From Odontocerum albicorne (Eukaryota > Arthropoda > Insecta > Trichoptera > Odontoceridae), in the NCBI GenBank assembly GCA_949825065.1, contig OX463842.1, positions 6,351,723 through 6,415,722 of the forward strand: DNA of 64,000 bases. The letters run 5' to 3'. Of this stretch, positions 52,629 to 63,705 are shown one piece after another; position 1 is the stretch's first letter, and the number at the start of each line of letters is the position of its first letter. Made by a program: the position numbers and the translations under genes. The notes under the pieces are model-generated. The model saw only the letters and a program-made list of their open reading frames with translations, was not told where the DNA came from and searched no databases.

Positions 52629-53210
52629 TATATACATGGTCCTTTATTATTATTAATGAATCAAAAAAATATTTTCATGTGATACAAAAAAAAAATTCAT
52701 TTATTTCTGCCATTATTGACGGATATATATTATTATGATTATAAATTGTCTGCTTTAATACAAATTACATATATCTTTTAACAGACAGCACACGCACAAA
52801 CATAAGAAGATATATCTGGAAATTATTCGGTAGAAACTGTTGAATATTTGTCAAAAACAATATCGAAATGAAACAATGAAATTTGAAATCTCTTTGTGAC
52901 GCGACTTCTCAAGACAGATTTATTTGGTTTAAATGTTTGAGACAGCTCTGAAAGTCGTATTTGCTTAGGTTGAAAAGTGTCTGTTAAAGGAAGTTTATTT
53001 TACGGATATCATATGCAGTCGCAAATATTCTGATTATATAACGACTTAGTTGAAATTTGCTAATTGGAAAATAAGTTTTGTGACACTATATTTTAATTTC
53101 ATGATTATAAATTTGATTATTAAAAAACAAGTTTTTATAAATTATTACTAACTACCTATAATTTTGATTTTTGGAAAATAAGATTTTAGAAAATATTACT
53201 ATATATATTA

Positions 53211-54497
53211 GGTTAGTCAAAAAGTTTTGAAAGCGGAAATGAAAATACATTTTTTTTGAGGGGAAATCACTTTTATTGCTCAGTATAGTCTCCCATAAGA
53301 TCAATACACTTGGTCCAACGATCTTCCAACTTTGTTGTCCCATCATGGAAGTGACTTTCTGGAAACCCTGCAAAATACTCCTCTACGACGGCTATAACCT
53401 CTTCGTTTGATGAAAAATGCTTTCCACGAAGGAATTTTTTGAGATGTGAGAACAGCCAGAAGTCAGAGGGAGCTAAATCTGGCGAATAGGGTGGATGCTG
53501 CAACAATTCGTACCCCAATTCACTGATTTTCACGATGGTTTTTTGAGCTGTGTGAGCAGGTGCATTGTCTTGATGAAAAATGATTTTTTTCTTCTGAAAA
53601 CCGGGTCTTTTTTCACAAATTTTTTCATCCAACTGGTCCAAAAGGTCACAATAATAATCAGAGTTGATTGTCTTACCAGTTTGGAGATAATCTATCAATA
53701 AAATTCCTTTTGCATCCCAAAAAACTGACGCTAACACCTTCTTGGCCGATTTCTGGACACGAACTCGCTTCGGAGCCAAAGTGCCTGGTTCACACCACTC
53801 CTTAGCCTCTTGTTTTGATTCAGGATCATGGTGGTAGACCCAAGTCTCATCCATAGTGATGAATCGACGCAGAAAATCCTTTTTATCCTTTCGAAATTGC
53901 TCCAAATGCTGCTCAGAAAGTCGCATTCGAACGTGTTTTTGTTGCATTGTTAGCAAATGCGGCACCCATTGTGCACACAGTTTTTTGAAACCCAAAACTT
54001 CAGCCAAAATATGCCATGTTGTTCCATGTGAGATGCCTATGGTGTCAGCTATCACATCCACAGTCGATCGATGATCTTCCAAAACCATATCCTGTATTTT
54101 CGCTATGATTTCTGGTGTTGATGCACTTTTTGGACGTCCTGAGCGTGGATCGTCTTTAACGCTTGTACGGCAACGCTTAAACTCCAAAACCCATCGGTGA
54201 ACGGTTGGAAATGAAGGAGAAGACTCCTTTAATACTTTCACCATCTTTGCATGGATTTCAGTAGCCGATAAACCTTCCAAAACAAAGAATTTAATCACTG
54301 CACGATATTCGGATTTTTCCATTGTTAAAAAATACACTGACGCGTCAACTTCAAATGGCTTGTAAACAAAAAATGAATTGACAAATCGAAATGAAATTTT
54401 GAGTACGTTCTTATGAAATATGAAATATTAAAATGGCGTAAAATTTTTGGTTTTCTACTTCTCCATAGATGTCGCTTTCAAAACTTTTTGACTAACC
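53211..54497 (-). mobile_element. Complete mariner element with intact transposase
   Basis: Its 1287 bp is the standard length for mariner. The terminal inverted repeats GGTTAGTCAAAAAGTTTTGA (plus AAGCG) are identical for about 25 bp and are flanked by TA at 53209-53210 and 54498-54499. It carries an uninterrupted transposase on the minus strand. The 5' UTR is 175 bp and the 3' UTR 62 bp. Perfect ends and an open frame argue for recent arrival. A truncated relative lies at 38513. Confidence 0.95.
53273..54322 (-). CDS. Mariner transposase, DD34D, full length
   Basis: Binds the inverted repeats and cuts and pastes the element in the nucleus. The frame is 349 codons from MEKSEYR; an upstream in-frame Met at 54337 adds five residues, but MEKSEYR is the family start. 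Numbering from that upstream Met: helix-turn-helix region about 15-125, with linker SGRPKSAS (66-73) and WVPHLL (124-129; most mariners have WVPHEL). Catalytic residues are D163 (TMDETW), D257 (HQDNAPAH) and D292 (SPDLAPSDFWLF), with 34 residues between the last two. The end is normal (ENYxE-type, here GDYTEQ). No stop or shift is present, so activity is plausible but untested. The codons are host-unlike only in being less AT-rich. It is not a host gene. Confidence 0.95.
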   Translation of the reverse strand: MEKSEYRAVIKFFVLEGLSATEIHAKMVKVLKESSPSFPTVHRWVLEFKRCRTSVKDDPRSGRPKSASTPEIIAKIQDMVLEDHRSTVDVIADTIGISHGTTWHILAEVLGFKKLCAQWVPHLLTMQQKHVRMRLSEQHLEQFRKDKKDFLRRFITMDETWVYHHDPESKQEAKEWCEPGTLAPKRVRVQKSAKKVLASVFWDAKGILLIDYLQTGKTINSDYYCDLLDQLDEKICEKRPGFQKKKIIFHQDNAPAHTAQKTIVKISELGYELLQHPPYSPDLAPSDFWLFSHLKKFLRGKHFSSNEEVIAVVEEYFAGFPESHFHDGTTKLEDRWTKCIDLMGDYTEQ

Positions 54498-54741
54498 TAT
54501 TACATATGTAATTTTGATGATTGCAACTTGGATAGTTCGAAAATAAACTTTTATTTTGTGATTTTTATTTACATGATTAGAACTTGGGTTATATCAAGCT
54601 AAGTTTAAAAGATTTATTACATACTGTTTTTTTATGATAAAATAGGCAGTCGAATTATTGGAAAATAAGATTTTAGGAATTATTAAAAAGTCAATGTATA
54701 ATTTTTTGATGGGAAAATAAGTTTGATAGGAATTATTACTA

Positions 54742-55680
54742 CGAGGCGTATCCAGAAAGTAAGTGTACTGAGGCTCTCGTACACTTACTTTCTGGTTCTT
54801 TCGATTTTATTTTCGACATGTTGGCTACACTTCCGTGTAGCCTGACCCTTCCCCCCCGCAACGAGACCGGTTCGAGGTCAATACGTTGAGAAGTGTCGAC
54901 GCGACAACACGTTTCGTGAAAAATGTAAATCCGATCTCCCACCAAGTGCGAAATACGCGGCGTCATCCGTTATCTCGTTTGGAAGGGAAAACCTCCGTTT
55001 GAGCTTTGATAAAGCTATGAATCGTACGAGTGTGTACAAGTGGTGTCGCGAGTTTAAAAACGGTCGTACGTCTGTGCATGATGATCAGAGGAGCGGAAGA
55101 CCTTCAATTGTGACTGACGAAATTGACGAAATTGTTTTGGGACTGTCAAGGTATAATTTTAATTGAATATATGCCTCAAGGGGAGACCATCAACTCTGCA
55201 AGATACTGTGAGACCCTAAAAAAATTGCGGAGGGCGATTCAGAACAAGAGGAGAGGCATGCTGACAGAGGGAGTCTGCCTGTTGCACGACAATGCCAGAC
55301 CACACACGGCCAACGCCACGAAGGAACTACTCGCCTCATTAAAATGGGCTGTCCTGAACCATCCCGCGCATTCCCCTGACCTAGCACCTTCAGATTACTA
55401 TCTCTTTGCCTCCCTGAAGCTGCACATGGGTGGAAAAAGGTTTTCAACCGACGAGGAGGTAAAGGAGGAGGTGGAGAAGTGGACAGAGGGGTTGGCGGGA
55501 AACTACTTCGAGGAAGGCATCAAAAAGTTGATACCCCGCTTCACCACCTGCATTGAGAGGAATGGCGACTATGTCGAAAAATAGCTTACATATGTACTAC
55601 GGTAACCACGTTATTTTTTTGTTTAAATAAAAAAAATTGTAACCTACTAAAATTTAGTACACTTACTTTCTGGACTTACC
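54742..55680 (+). mobile_element. Internally deleted mariner, second family
   Basis: The ends contain CCAGAAAGTAAGTGTACT at the left and its complement at the right, with TA on both sides (54740-54741; 55681-55682). The outermost 9-10 bases are less alike (CGAGGCGTAT versus GGTAAGT). At 939 bp it is about 350 bp short of full length. The left end holds an extra inverted copy of the terminal motif (54752-54795). Confidence 0.8.
55010..55584 (+). pseudogene. Mariner transposase lacking the first catalytic Asp
   Basis: N-terminal pieces NRTSVYKWCREFKNGRTSVH, then DDQRSGRPSIVTDEIDEIV (55019-55135) are joined after a frameshift to LFWDCQGIILIEYMPQGETI. From there an open frame runs 55123-55584: KKLRRAIQNKRRGMLTEGVC, then HDNARPHTA (second Asp), then HSPDLAPSDYYLF (third Asp, 34 residues on), ending IERNGDYVEK. 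The missing middle would carry the second helix-turn-helix and the TGDE.W first Asp, so the protein is inactive. Confidence 0.85.
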
Positions 55681-56134
55681 TAGTACATGAAAAGAAATTG
55701 GGTTAATGAAAACTATTTTTTGAGATTTTTTATTGTTTTTATTTATATTGATGCTTATATGGGTAATTTGATTATTACAAAATAATATTTTAGGAATAAG
55801 AACGCACTGAATACTTAAAAAAATAATAAATGGAAAATAAGTTTTTAGTAGTTATTACTAATTATTAGTAATTTTGAAGATTGGTAAAGTAGGTTTTAGG
55901 AATTATTGCTTATTGTCTATTATAAATTACAAAAGTTACCCCAACGTTTCGGACCGATCGCCCAGCGTATTTTCAATAGTCACATTTTCAGTTTCAAAAT
56001 TTCATTAAAATAATTTGATTATTTCTGTTTTAAACTGATTCCTCTCATCTTCATTTCAAGGGACTTATTTCACGGCCTTCTTTTTTGAAAATATAAAATG
56101 CCTGTTTTTTCAAGGTAATTTAAAAAAAATACAA

Positions 56135-56395
56135 TAGTTTCGTAATAAAGATCCCACTTTTATGACGTTGTTTCGTAATAAAGATTCCACTTTTATGACG
56201 TTGTTTCGTAATAAAGATTCCACTTTTATGACGTTGTTTCGTAATAAAGATTCCACTTTTATGACGTTGTTTCGTTATAAAGATTCCACTTTTATGATGT
56301 TGTTTCGTAACAAAGATTACACTTTTATGACGTTGTTTCGTAATAAAGATTCCACTTTTATGACGTTGTTTCGTAATAAAGATTCCACTAACTTA
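56135..56395. repeat. 33-bp minisatellite, about 8 copies
   Basis: The unit is TTTCGTAATAAAGATTCCAC, TTTTATGACGTTG. It stays open on the plus strand as MTLFRNKDSTF repeats, an artefact of the 11-codon period. Confidence 0.95.
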
Positions 56396-57031
56396 ATTCA
56401 CAAGGAACAAAGTAAGAAAGTTATGTTTGAGAGCTATAATATCAATATTGAAAAAAATGAATACATATTATTCACTGTTAGCAACATATGGCACGGCTTA
56501 AAAAATGACAAATAAATAAACTCTTCAGTACATTAACAAATTAAATGAATAATTTCTTAGACGAAACTTACACAAAATTATTCGTTTTTGAAAAACATCA
56601 AAAAAATTCTCTTGGACCAATTTATCAGTTTTCGAATGGGAAAATCTAAGTATTTTTACTGCGCAAAATCTCGCTTTAATTTAGAAAAGGAGCCTCTAAT
56701 TTATATTGCGCATGGTGCCGTGTAAGTAATTAGATAAATATTCAATTTGATAGACTTTTCTTTAAAAAAAACCTCCCCATAAAAAAATCCCGGATCCATC
56801 AGTGGCACACGGAGTGTCCAATACTTAAGAAACTTAAAAAGTGACACTTCAGTGCACATAGCTTGCCGACCGCTGCAGTAGACCATTGATATCGGAATTT
56901 GCAGGTACGGGTCCTAAGCCATCGAATTGTCTGCCTCGTAGACATAGCTGGCACATGCAGATTTATAAAGTATGTACTTGAAGACAACCATTTTTAGACG
57001 TCTTATCCAAATTCATGACTATATATCATAT
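56396..57031. other. Mostly unassigned; possible LINE coding end
   Basis: At 56895-56960 the plus strand reads FAGTGPKPSNCLPRRHSW, faintly like the (F)AVAG...WN.LP..IR end of Jockey/CR1 enzymes seen at 51650. Too degraded to classify. Confidence 0.25.
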
Positions 57032-57267
57032 AATATGAACACTTCATACAATCCATCTCATACTGAATGTGTTACTATTGTATCACACATAATATGAGCA
57101 CTTCATACAATCCATCTCATACTGAATGTGTTACTATTGTATCACACATAATATGAACACTTCATACAATCCATCTCATACTGAATGTGTTACTATTGTA
57201 TCACACGTAATATGAACCCTTCATACAATCCATCTCATACTGAATGTGTTACTATTGTATGACACAA
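57032..57267. repeat. 59-bp minisatellite, 4 copies
   Basis: AATATGAACACTTCATACAA, TCCATCTCATACTGAATGTG, TTACTATTGTATCACACAT. The first two starts are 57032 and 57091. Confidence 0.95.
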
Positions 57268-59490
57268 TTTAGAATTAACATTCTTTAAAAGAAAATAATA
57301 AATAAATAAATAGTGTGCGATAATGGAACTGTCAATTTAAAATTAACATTCTTTAAAGGAAAATAATAAATAAAAAAATAGTGTGCGATAATGGAACTAT
57401 CAATTTAGAATTAACATTCTTTAAAGGAAAATAATAAATAAATAAATAGTGTGCGATAATGGAACTATCAATTTAGAATTAACATTATTTAAAGGAAAAT
57501 AATAAATAAAAAAATAGTGTGCGATAATGGAACTATCAATTTAGAATTCACATTCTTTAAAGGAAAATAAAAAAATAATGTGCGTTAACGGAACTATCAA
57601 TTTAGAATTGACATTATTGAAAGGAAAATAATAAAAAAAAAATTGTGTGTGATAATGGAACTATCAATTTAGAATTCACATTCTTTAAAGGATAATAATA
57701 AATTAAAAAAATAGTGTGCGATAACGGAACTATCAATTTAGAATTAACATTCTTTAAAAGAAAATAATAAATAAAAAAATTATGTGCCATAATGGAACTA
57801 TAAATTCAGGATTAACATTCTCTAAGGGATACTAATAAATAAAAAATAGTGTGCGACAATGGAACTATCAATTTAGAATTAACATTCTTTAAAAGAAAAT
57901 AATAAATAAAAAAATTGTCTGCGATAATGGAACTATCAATTTAGAATTATCATTATTTAAAGGAAAATAATAAATAAAAAATAGTGTGCGATAATAGAAC
58001 TATCAATTTAGAATTAACATTATTTAAAGGAAAATAATAAATAAAAAAATAGTGTGTGATAATGGAACTATCCATTTAGTATTAACATTCTTTAAAGGAA
58101 AATAATAAATAAAAAATAGTGTGCGATAATGGAACAGTCAATTTAGAATTAACTTAAGGAAAGTAATTAATTATTTAAAGGAAAATAATAAATAAAAAAA
58201 TAGTGTGCGATAATGGAACTACCAATTTAGAATTAACATTCTTTAAAGGAAAATAATAAATAAAAAAATAGTGTGCGATAATGGAACTGTCAATTTAGAA
58301 TTAACATTCTTTAAAGGAATATAATAAGTAAAAAATAGTGTACGATAATAGAACTATCAATTTAGAATTAACATTATTTAAAGGAAAATAATAAATAAAA
58401 AAATAGTGTGCGATAATGGAACTATCAATTTAGAATTCACATTCTTTAAAGGAAAATAAAAAAATAGTGTGCGTTAACGGAACTATCAATTTAGAATTGA
58501 CATTATTGAAAGGAAAATAATAAAAAAAAAATTGTGTGTGATAATGGAACTATCAATTTAGAATTCACATTCTTTAAAGGATAATAATAAATTAAAAAAA
58601 TAGTGTGCGATAACGGAACTATCAATTTAGAATTAACATTCTTTAAAAGAAAATAATAAATAAAAAAATTATGTGCCATAATGGAACTATAAATTCAGGA
58701 TTAACATTCTCTAAGGGATACTAATAAATAAAAAATAGTGTGCGATAATGGAACTATCAATTTAGAATTAACATTCTTTAAAAGAAAATAATAAATAAAA
58801 AAATTGTCTGCGATAATGGAACTATCAATTTAGAATTATCATTATTTAAAGGAAAATAATAAATCAAAAATAGTGTGCGATAATAGAACTATCAATGTAG
58901 AATTAACATTATTTAAAGGAAAATAATAAATAAAAAAATAGTGTGTGATAATGGAACTATCCATTTAGTATTAACATTCTTTAAAGGAAAATAATAAATA
59001 AAAAATAGTGTGCGATAATGGAACAGTCAATTTAGAATTAACTAAAGGAAAGTAATTAATTATTTAAAGGAAAATAATAAATAAAAAAATAGTGTGCGAT
59101 AATGGAACTACCAATTTAGAATTAACATTCTTTAAAGGAAAATAATAAATAAAAAAATAGTGTGCGATAATGGAACTGTCAATTTAGAATTAACATTCTT
59201 TAAAGGAATATAATAAGTAAAAAATAGTGTACGATAATAGAACGATCAATCTAGAATTAACATTATTTAAAGGAAAATAATAAATTATAAAATAGTGTGC
59301 GATAATGGAACTATTAATTTAGAATTAACATTATCTAAGGGATAATTATAAATAAAAAAATAGTGTGCTATAATGAAACTATCAATTTAGAACTAACATT
59401 CTTTAAAGGAAAATAATAAATAAAAAAACAATGTGCGATAATGGAACTATCAATTTAGAATTAACATTCTTTAAAAAAAATTATAAATGT
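57268..59490. repeat. About 68-bp satellite, 32 copies, with 889-bp higher-order repeat
   Basis: The monomer is AATTTAGAATTAACATTCTT, TAAAGGAAAATAATAAATAA, AAAAATAGTGTGCGATAATG, GAACTATC. Private variants recur 889 bp apart: TGCGTTAACG at 57581 and 58470; GTGCCATAAT at 57784 and 58673; AGGAAAGTAATTAA at 58157 and 59046. A block of about 13 monomers was therefore duplicated once, almost without change. Confidence 0.97.
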
Positions 59491-60044
59491 AAAACTGAAA
59501 CCCGAACAATAACATTCGTTTTCAAAAACCCAATTCTGGAAATATTTTATCTTTATACCGAATATCATTTTCAATTTTCTCAGATAACTATTATACAAAG
59601 GGGCAATTCGTTTGGATACCTACTGTCAACGGAATTGGTTTCCATATTGCCGGTATTATAATAAAAATAAAAATAGCTTTTTATCCCGTGGTATACTCAT
59701 TTCGCCGTATTCTAATCTGGATTGTAAAAAAAAAACACACCTTAAGCCGTTGTAAAAAAAATTATAATAAATTCGTTAAAATCCCTGTTTTCATTAAAAG
59801 AGGCTAAATAATATTTTTCGTTGTTTTAAAACCTTTCAAGATCTGGGAAACTTCGCATTAAGGGAGATATGTTTGAAAAATCTTAATCGAAAAAATATTA
59901 CACATAAATTTTTTTAAGAATATGTAAAAGTGATATTCGTTGCTGTAATGGGGGTTGAAGTGAGAATGCTTTTTAATCGTGTAAAAGAGGAAAGTTTGAC
60001 ACTGGGACTTGATATATGATACATGTAAGCGAAATCAAATTAAT
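59491..60044. other. Unassigned AT-rich DNA
   Basis: A 76-codon frame begins in the last satellite monomers (59431-59661). Its product is not recognisable. Confidence 0.35.
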
Positions 60045-60290
60045 GGTATTGTAATTTGTTTTATCAAACACTGTTTATTCCACTTTTTGTAACGGTATAA
60101 CCCTACCGGTTTCAAGGCTTTTACCTCCTCATCAGGGGAGCACAAACAAGACTGAAGTATGTTCGAACTGGTACCGAGATACACGCATCTAACGGTAAAC
60201 ATTCGACTTGGGGACTGGGGGCTGAGGAAGGTATGGGACAACCTCGACGAGCAGAGGAGAGATTCTTGGGAAAAGCTCTATCGTAATACC
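60045..60290 (-). mobile_element. PLE-h element copy
   Basis: Antisense: TTGTAATTTGTTTTATCAAA, CACTGTTTATTCCAC, ACGGTATAACCCTACCGGTT, CTCCTCATCAGGGGAGCACA, then a diverged body to about 60285. Confidence 0.7.
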
Positions 60291-60361
60291 CCCCTCCTTA
60301 TTTGATTGATTTGGAAAGAGAGAGAGTAAAAATACATAATTAGTTATAAAACTCTCGATAA

Positions 60362-60425
60362 TTTTCCAAAAGGTGTGCTTACTTTAAGGTGTACTGTAAG
60401 GTGTACTTTAAGGTGTACTTTAAGC
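60362..60425. repeat. 12-15-bp short tandem repeat
   Basis: TACTTTAAGGTG units repeated four times with one variant (TACTGTAAGGTG). Confidence 0.8.
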
Positions 60426-61022
60426 AAGAATTAATGATAACTGCCCCACTGTGCGGTGACTAAGGATGGGGGAGGTAAATCTAGATTAAAAGCGTTCAGA
60501 AAACTGGCGCGATTAATATCAACTTCAATTTCGACAGATATTGACATTGCCGGGTCATGCGAAAATTTTCTAGTGTTTATTCAAAAAGGGCTTTGCCGAG
60601 ATCCGAGCTACAGGGCCTATGGAAGAAACGTGCCGAATGTAGAATCAAAAATTGAGATTTTTTTTCGATAAATTAAACATTTTCGTTAATAAAACTAGCT
60701 TTTCTTTATTTGTATATACGAGTACATTGCTTTTACTTTTTAACAACAGATAAAATATTTTTTTAATGGAGAATGCTTGTAAAAACTTTCATTTATTTTT
60801 ATTTATTTTAGACTTATATTTTCAATTTTCTTTTGTCGACTTGAAATAAAGAAGGGTCGAAAACTGTGAAATAATTTTTATATTTGTAATAGCGCAAAAA
60901 TAATAAGCAATCTAAAATTTTAATCTTACGTACTAAATTTTCCAAACTAAAGAATGCGGAAAATCACCATTAGTAAAAAACAATTTGAAGTGTATAAACC
61001 ACACACTCGAATGATACACATA
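60426..61022. other. Unassigned DNA
   Basis: A 71-codon frame at 60456-60671 has no recognisable feature. The rest is AT-rich. Confidence 0.3.
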
Positions 61023-62267
61023 CGAGGGTTGCTACTTAAGGTTTGAGACAGACAAGTAAAAAAAAATATTTATCATCGAAAATGGCTTAATTGTTTTTCA
61101 AAATACTCTCCATGAAGATCAATACACTTTTGCATGCGTTTCAACCAATTTTCGAAGCACATTTTCCACTCCGAATGAGGTAACTTCAAAACATGTGTTT
61201 TGAACGCATCAACCGCTTTTTCAGGCGTCGAAAAACGTTGACCTTGCAATTGATTTCTGATGTTCGGGAATAAAAATAAGTCATTGGGTGACAAATCAGG
61301 GGTTTACGGTGAACGACCCATCCATTCGATGTTTTGAGTGCTCAAAAAGTCACTTATTTGAGCTGATGTGTGAGAGCTCGCATTGTTGTGGTGGAGAATG
61401 ATCCGTCTTCGGCGGTTATTTTTCCTCATTTCTCCGAACATTTCTGGCAAACGAATGGTGGCGTACCATTCAGAATTGACCGTACGACGTTCCACTAAAG
61501 GCACTGTTACGACATGACCATTTATACCGAAGAAACAAGCCACCAGTTGCTTCGAAGTGTTTCGTGCGCGAACATCTTTTGTTGGATTTGGCTCGTCTTG
61601 AAAAACCCATACGGTCGACTGCTGTTTAGTTTCTAGCTCATATGCATAGATCCATGATTCGTCGCCTGTCACAATCTTATAGACGTCTTTTGAAGCACCG
61701 CGTTGAAATTTTTTTAGCAATTGTCAAATTATGTGGTATCCAACGTGAACAAATCTTTTTGACGGCCAAATGTTCATGCAATATTGAATGTATGCAAATT
61801 GAACTAATACTCAAACATGCCTCAACCTCACGATAAGTCACATGACGATCTTGCAATATTCACGTTCACGCACAGCATCGATGTTTTCTGGCACAACAAC
61901 CGATTTTGGAAGACTTTCACGAAATTCATCCTGGAGCAAACTACGACCACGATTGAATTTGGAAAACCTGCGAAACACAGTGGCCTGGGATGACGCTTCA
62001 TCACCAAAAGTTAAAGCAAGTTGATCGGCACACTGTTGTTGAGTTAGTCCACATCAAAAATCATCGCACGAAAATGTTCACGATTTAATTCCATTTATGG
62101 CCGAGATGAATTTTACAAGTCACTGTAAACAACACAAATAGTACTCGTATGACAAAACTTTCTGAGCACGTATACCATAAAAAACGCTAAACTTTACGAT
62201 GCTGTTGTTAGATTTGACGTATCTACACTGGTGTTGCCATATCTCAAAACTTAAGTAGCAACCCTCA
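61023..62267 (-). mobile_element. Mariner element, full length but inactivated
   Basis: The ends CGAGGGTTGCTACTTAAGGT and ...ACTTAAGTAGCAACCCTCA are inverted and flanked by TA (61021-61022; 62268-62269). It is 1245 bp long and carries a full-length but broken transposase on the minus strand. It belongs to a third mariner family, distinct from those at 53211 and 54742. Confidence 0.9.
61073..62093 (-). pseudogene. Mariner transposase with catalytic mutation
   Basis: The minus strand starts MELNREHFRAMIF (62093). It shifts frame soon after and again before MLKKFQRGASKDVYKIVTGD. The first catalytic Asp is present in TGDESWIYAYE. At the second, HHNNASSH replaces the usual HHDNASSH, so Asp is now Asn. 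A TAA at 61304-61306 stands where the family has the Tyr of PYSPDL. The third Asp is kept in SPNDLFLF, 34 positions on. The C-terminus KRMQKCIDLHGEYFEK is complete. Both point changes and shifts make it inactive. Confidence 0.9.
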
Positions 62268-62828
62268 TATCACTAGAACCGAAGCATAACTTTTGTAAAA
62301 AAACTTGGACCATTTCACCAGAAGAGAATCTCGGGCTAGGAAGTAGAAACATGTGTTGTGCTGATTAATGTAACATAATGAGTGAAATAACAAACTAATT
62401 TATTGATAATTTGAATACATGTATCACCAATGTTCATAAATAACAGTTTTTTTTCTTTATAATGATTAAATATGTACTGAGTATATCAAAGCGTTTATGA
62501 ACTCATCATTTAAGAATGGACAACATTTACACATTAAGAATCATTCAATATTTTTAGCATGTTATACAAAAAATAACTCCCATTGATTATATAATATTAA
62601 GAAGTAGAGTTAAAATTTTACAAAAATAACACAAAACAATACATTTTTGAATATTTGCGATACATTAATCCATTAGCAAAATATAATACTCAATAATAAA
62701 TAACAGAGTCTTAAACATTACCTGTCATTAAAATATATCAGATTCACACCTTGGATGAAACAAGACACAACTTACACCTAAACATTGCTCTTGTAACAAG
62801 TCGGGATCATTCAACCTAAAAAGGGCTT
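62268..62828. other. Unassigned AT-rich DNA
   Basis: No feature recognised. Confidence 0.35.
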
Positions 62829-63092
62829 TGAAATAACATGTAGAAACACGTGTCGCGATGACGAAATAACATGTAGAAACACGTGCCACGATGACGAAAT
62901 AACATGAAGAAACACGTGTCACGGTGACGAAATAACCATGTAGAAACACGTGTCACGGTGACGAAATAACTTGTAGAAATACGTGTCACGATGACGAAAT
63001 AACATGTAGAAACACGTGTCATGGTGACGAAATAATCTGTAGAAACACGTGTCACGGTGACGAAATAACATGTAGAAACACGTGTCACGATG
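62829..63092. repeat. 33-bp minisatellite, about 8 copies
   Basis: The unit is GAAATAACATGTAGAAACAC, GTGTCACGGTGAC. Nearly every copy has AAACACGTG, i.e. the palindrome CACGTG, while ATGACG/GTGACG alternates. Open minus-strand frames (RVSTCYFVTVT repeats) are a product of the 11-codon period. Confidence 0.95.
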
Positions 63093-63257
63093 ATTTAATT
63101 AGTGTAATAAAAAAATACTTCTTGTTTCATGTACTAACACGGATTTCCATAAAGTATTACATTTGCGTTCTCTACTGGTGGAGAAACCATCGCTAGTAGA
63201 GATAATATACCAATTGATCGGTATCGTTCCACCTAAGATCCGTAAAAGTGTTTCAGC

Positions 63258-63705
63258 TGTAGGGAATACCGTCGTCCCTGAATATTGTCAACACGCACGG
63301 TCAATGACCGACGAACCAACCTTCGGACATGCCCAAAGGTCGCATACCAGTACATTAATATTGTGTACTCGCAAATACTATTTACGACACATTCCACAGT
63401 AGAAAGAGAACACATCACGCCGTTTCGCCAATAAATATTCTACCCACTATATTATTAGCAACGTCTGCGACCACCTCTGCACGCACAGGAGGGAGATATA
63501 AATATATTGCGGACGCATTCACGCGCCCCGTTCTGAAATTGTTTATATACCTACTTATCGATAAATAAAGATCACTTATTATTATTCACTTGACCATTCA
63601 TTGCTGTTTACTATTCATTGATTGTCCACTCTCACTTTCCGCATTCCTAATCGACGTATTTTATTTTAAATACCGAACAATCATAATCATCACGACGTAC
63701 CAGTA
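63258..63705 (+). mobile_element. LTR, family LTR-1
   Basis: It starts TGTAGGGAATACCGTCGTCC and shares the ordered blocks listed for 51056-51500. It has a TATA-like TTTATATACCTACTTATC, GATAAATAAAGATCAC and the end AATAATCATCACGACGTA. Downstream sequence keeps similarity to the 51-kb copy for about 20 bp (CCCGCTAAA versus TCCGCTAAA), so some internal region may be present. Confidence 0.75.

Larger units (their letters stand above)
53040..55930. repeat. Degenerate AT-rich tandem repeat, host of two mariners
   Basis: Variants of TTGGAAAATAAGTTTTAGGA / ATTATTACTA recur at 53060-53205, 54535-54740 and 55700-55910, on both sides of the mariners at 53211 and 54742. The spacing is irregular (about 50-70 bp), so this is an old minisatellite, and identification is by eye only. 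Confidence 0.45.

Noticed and set aside
53273..54337. Intact mariner frame considered as a domesticated (SETMAR-like) host gene
   Set aside because: It has its own terminal inverted repeats, TA duplications, all catalytic residues and no fused domain or introns, so it is simply an element.
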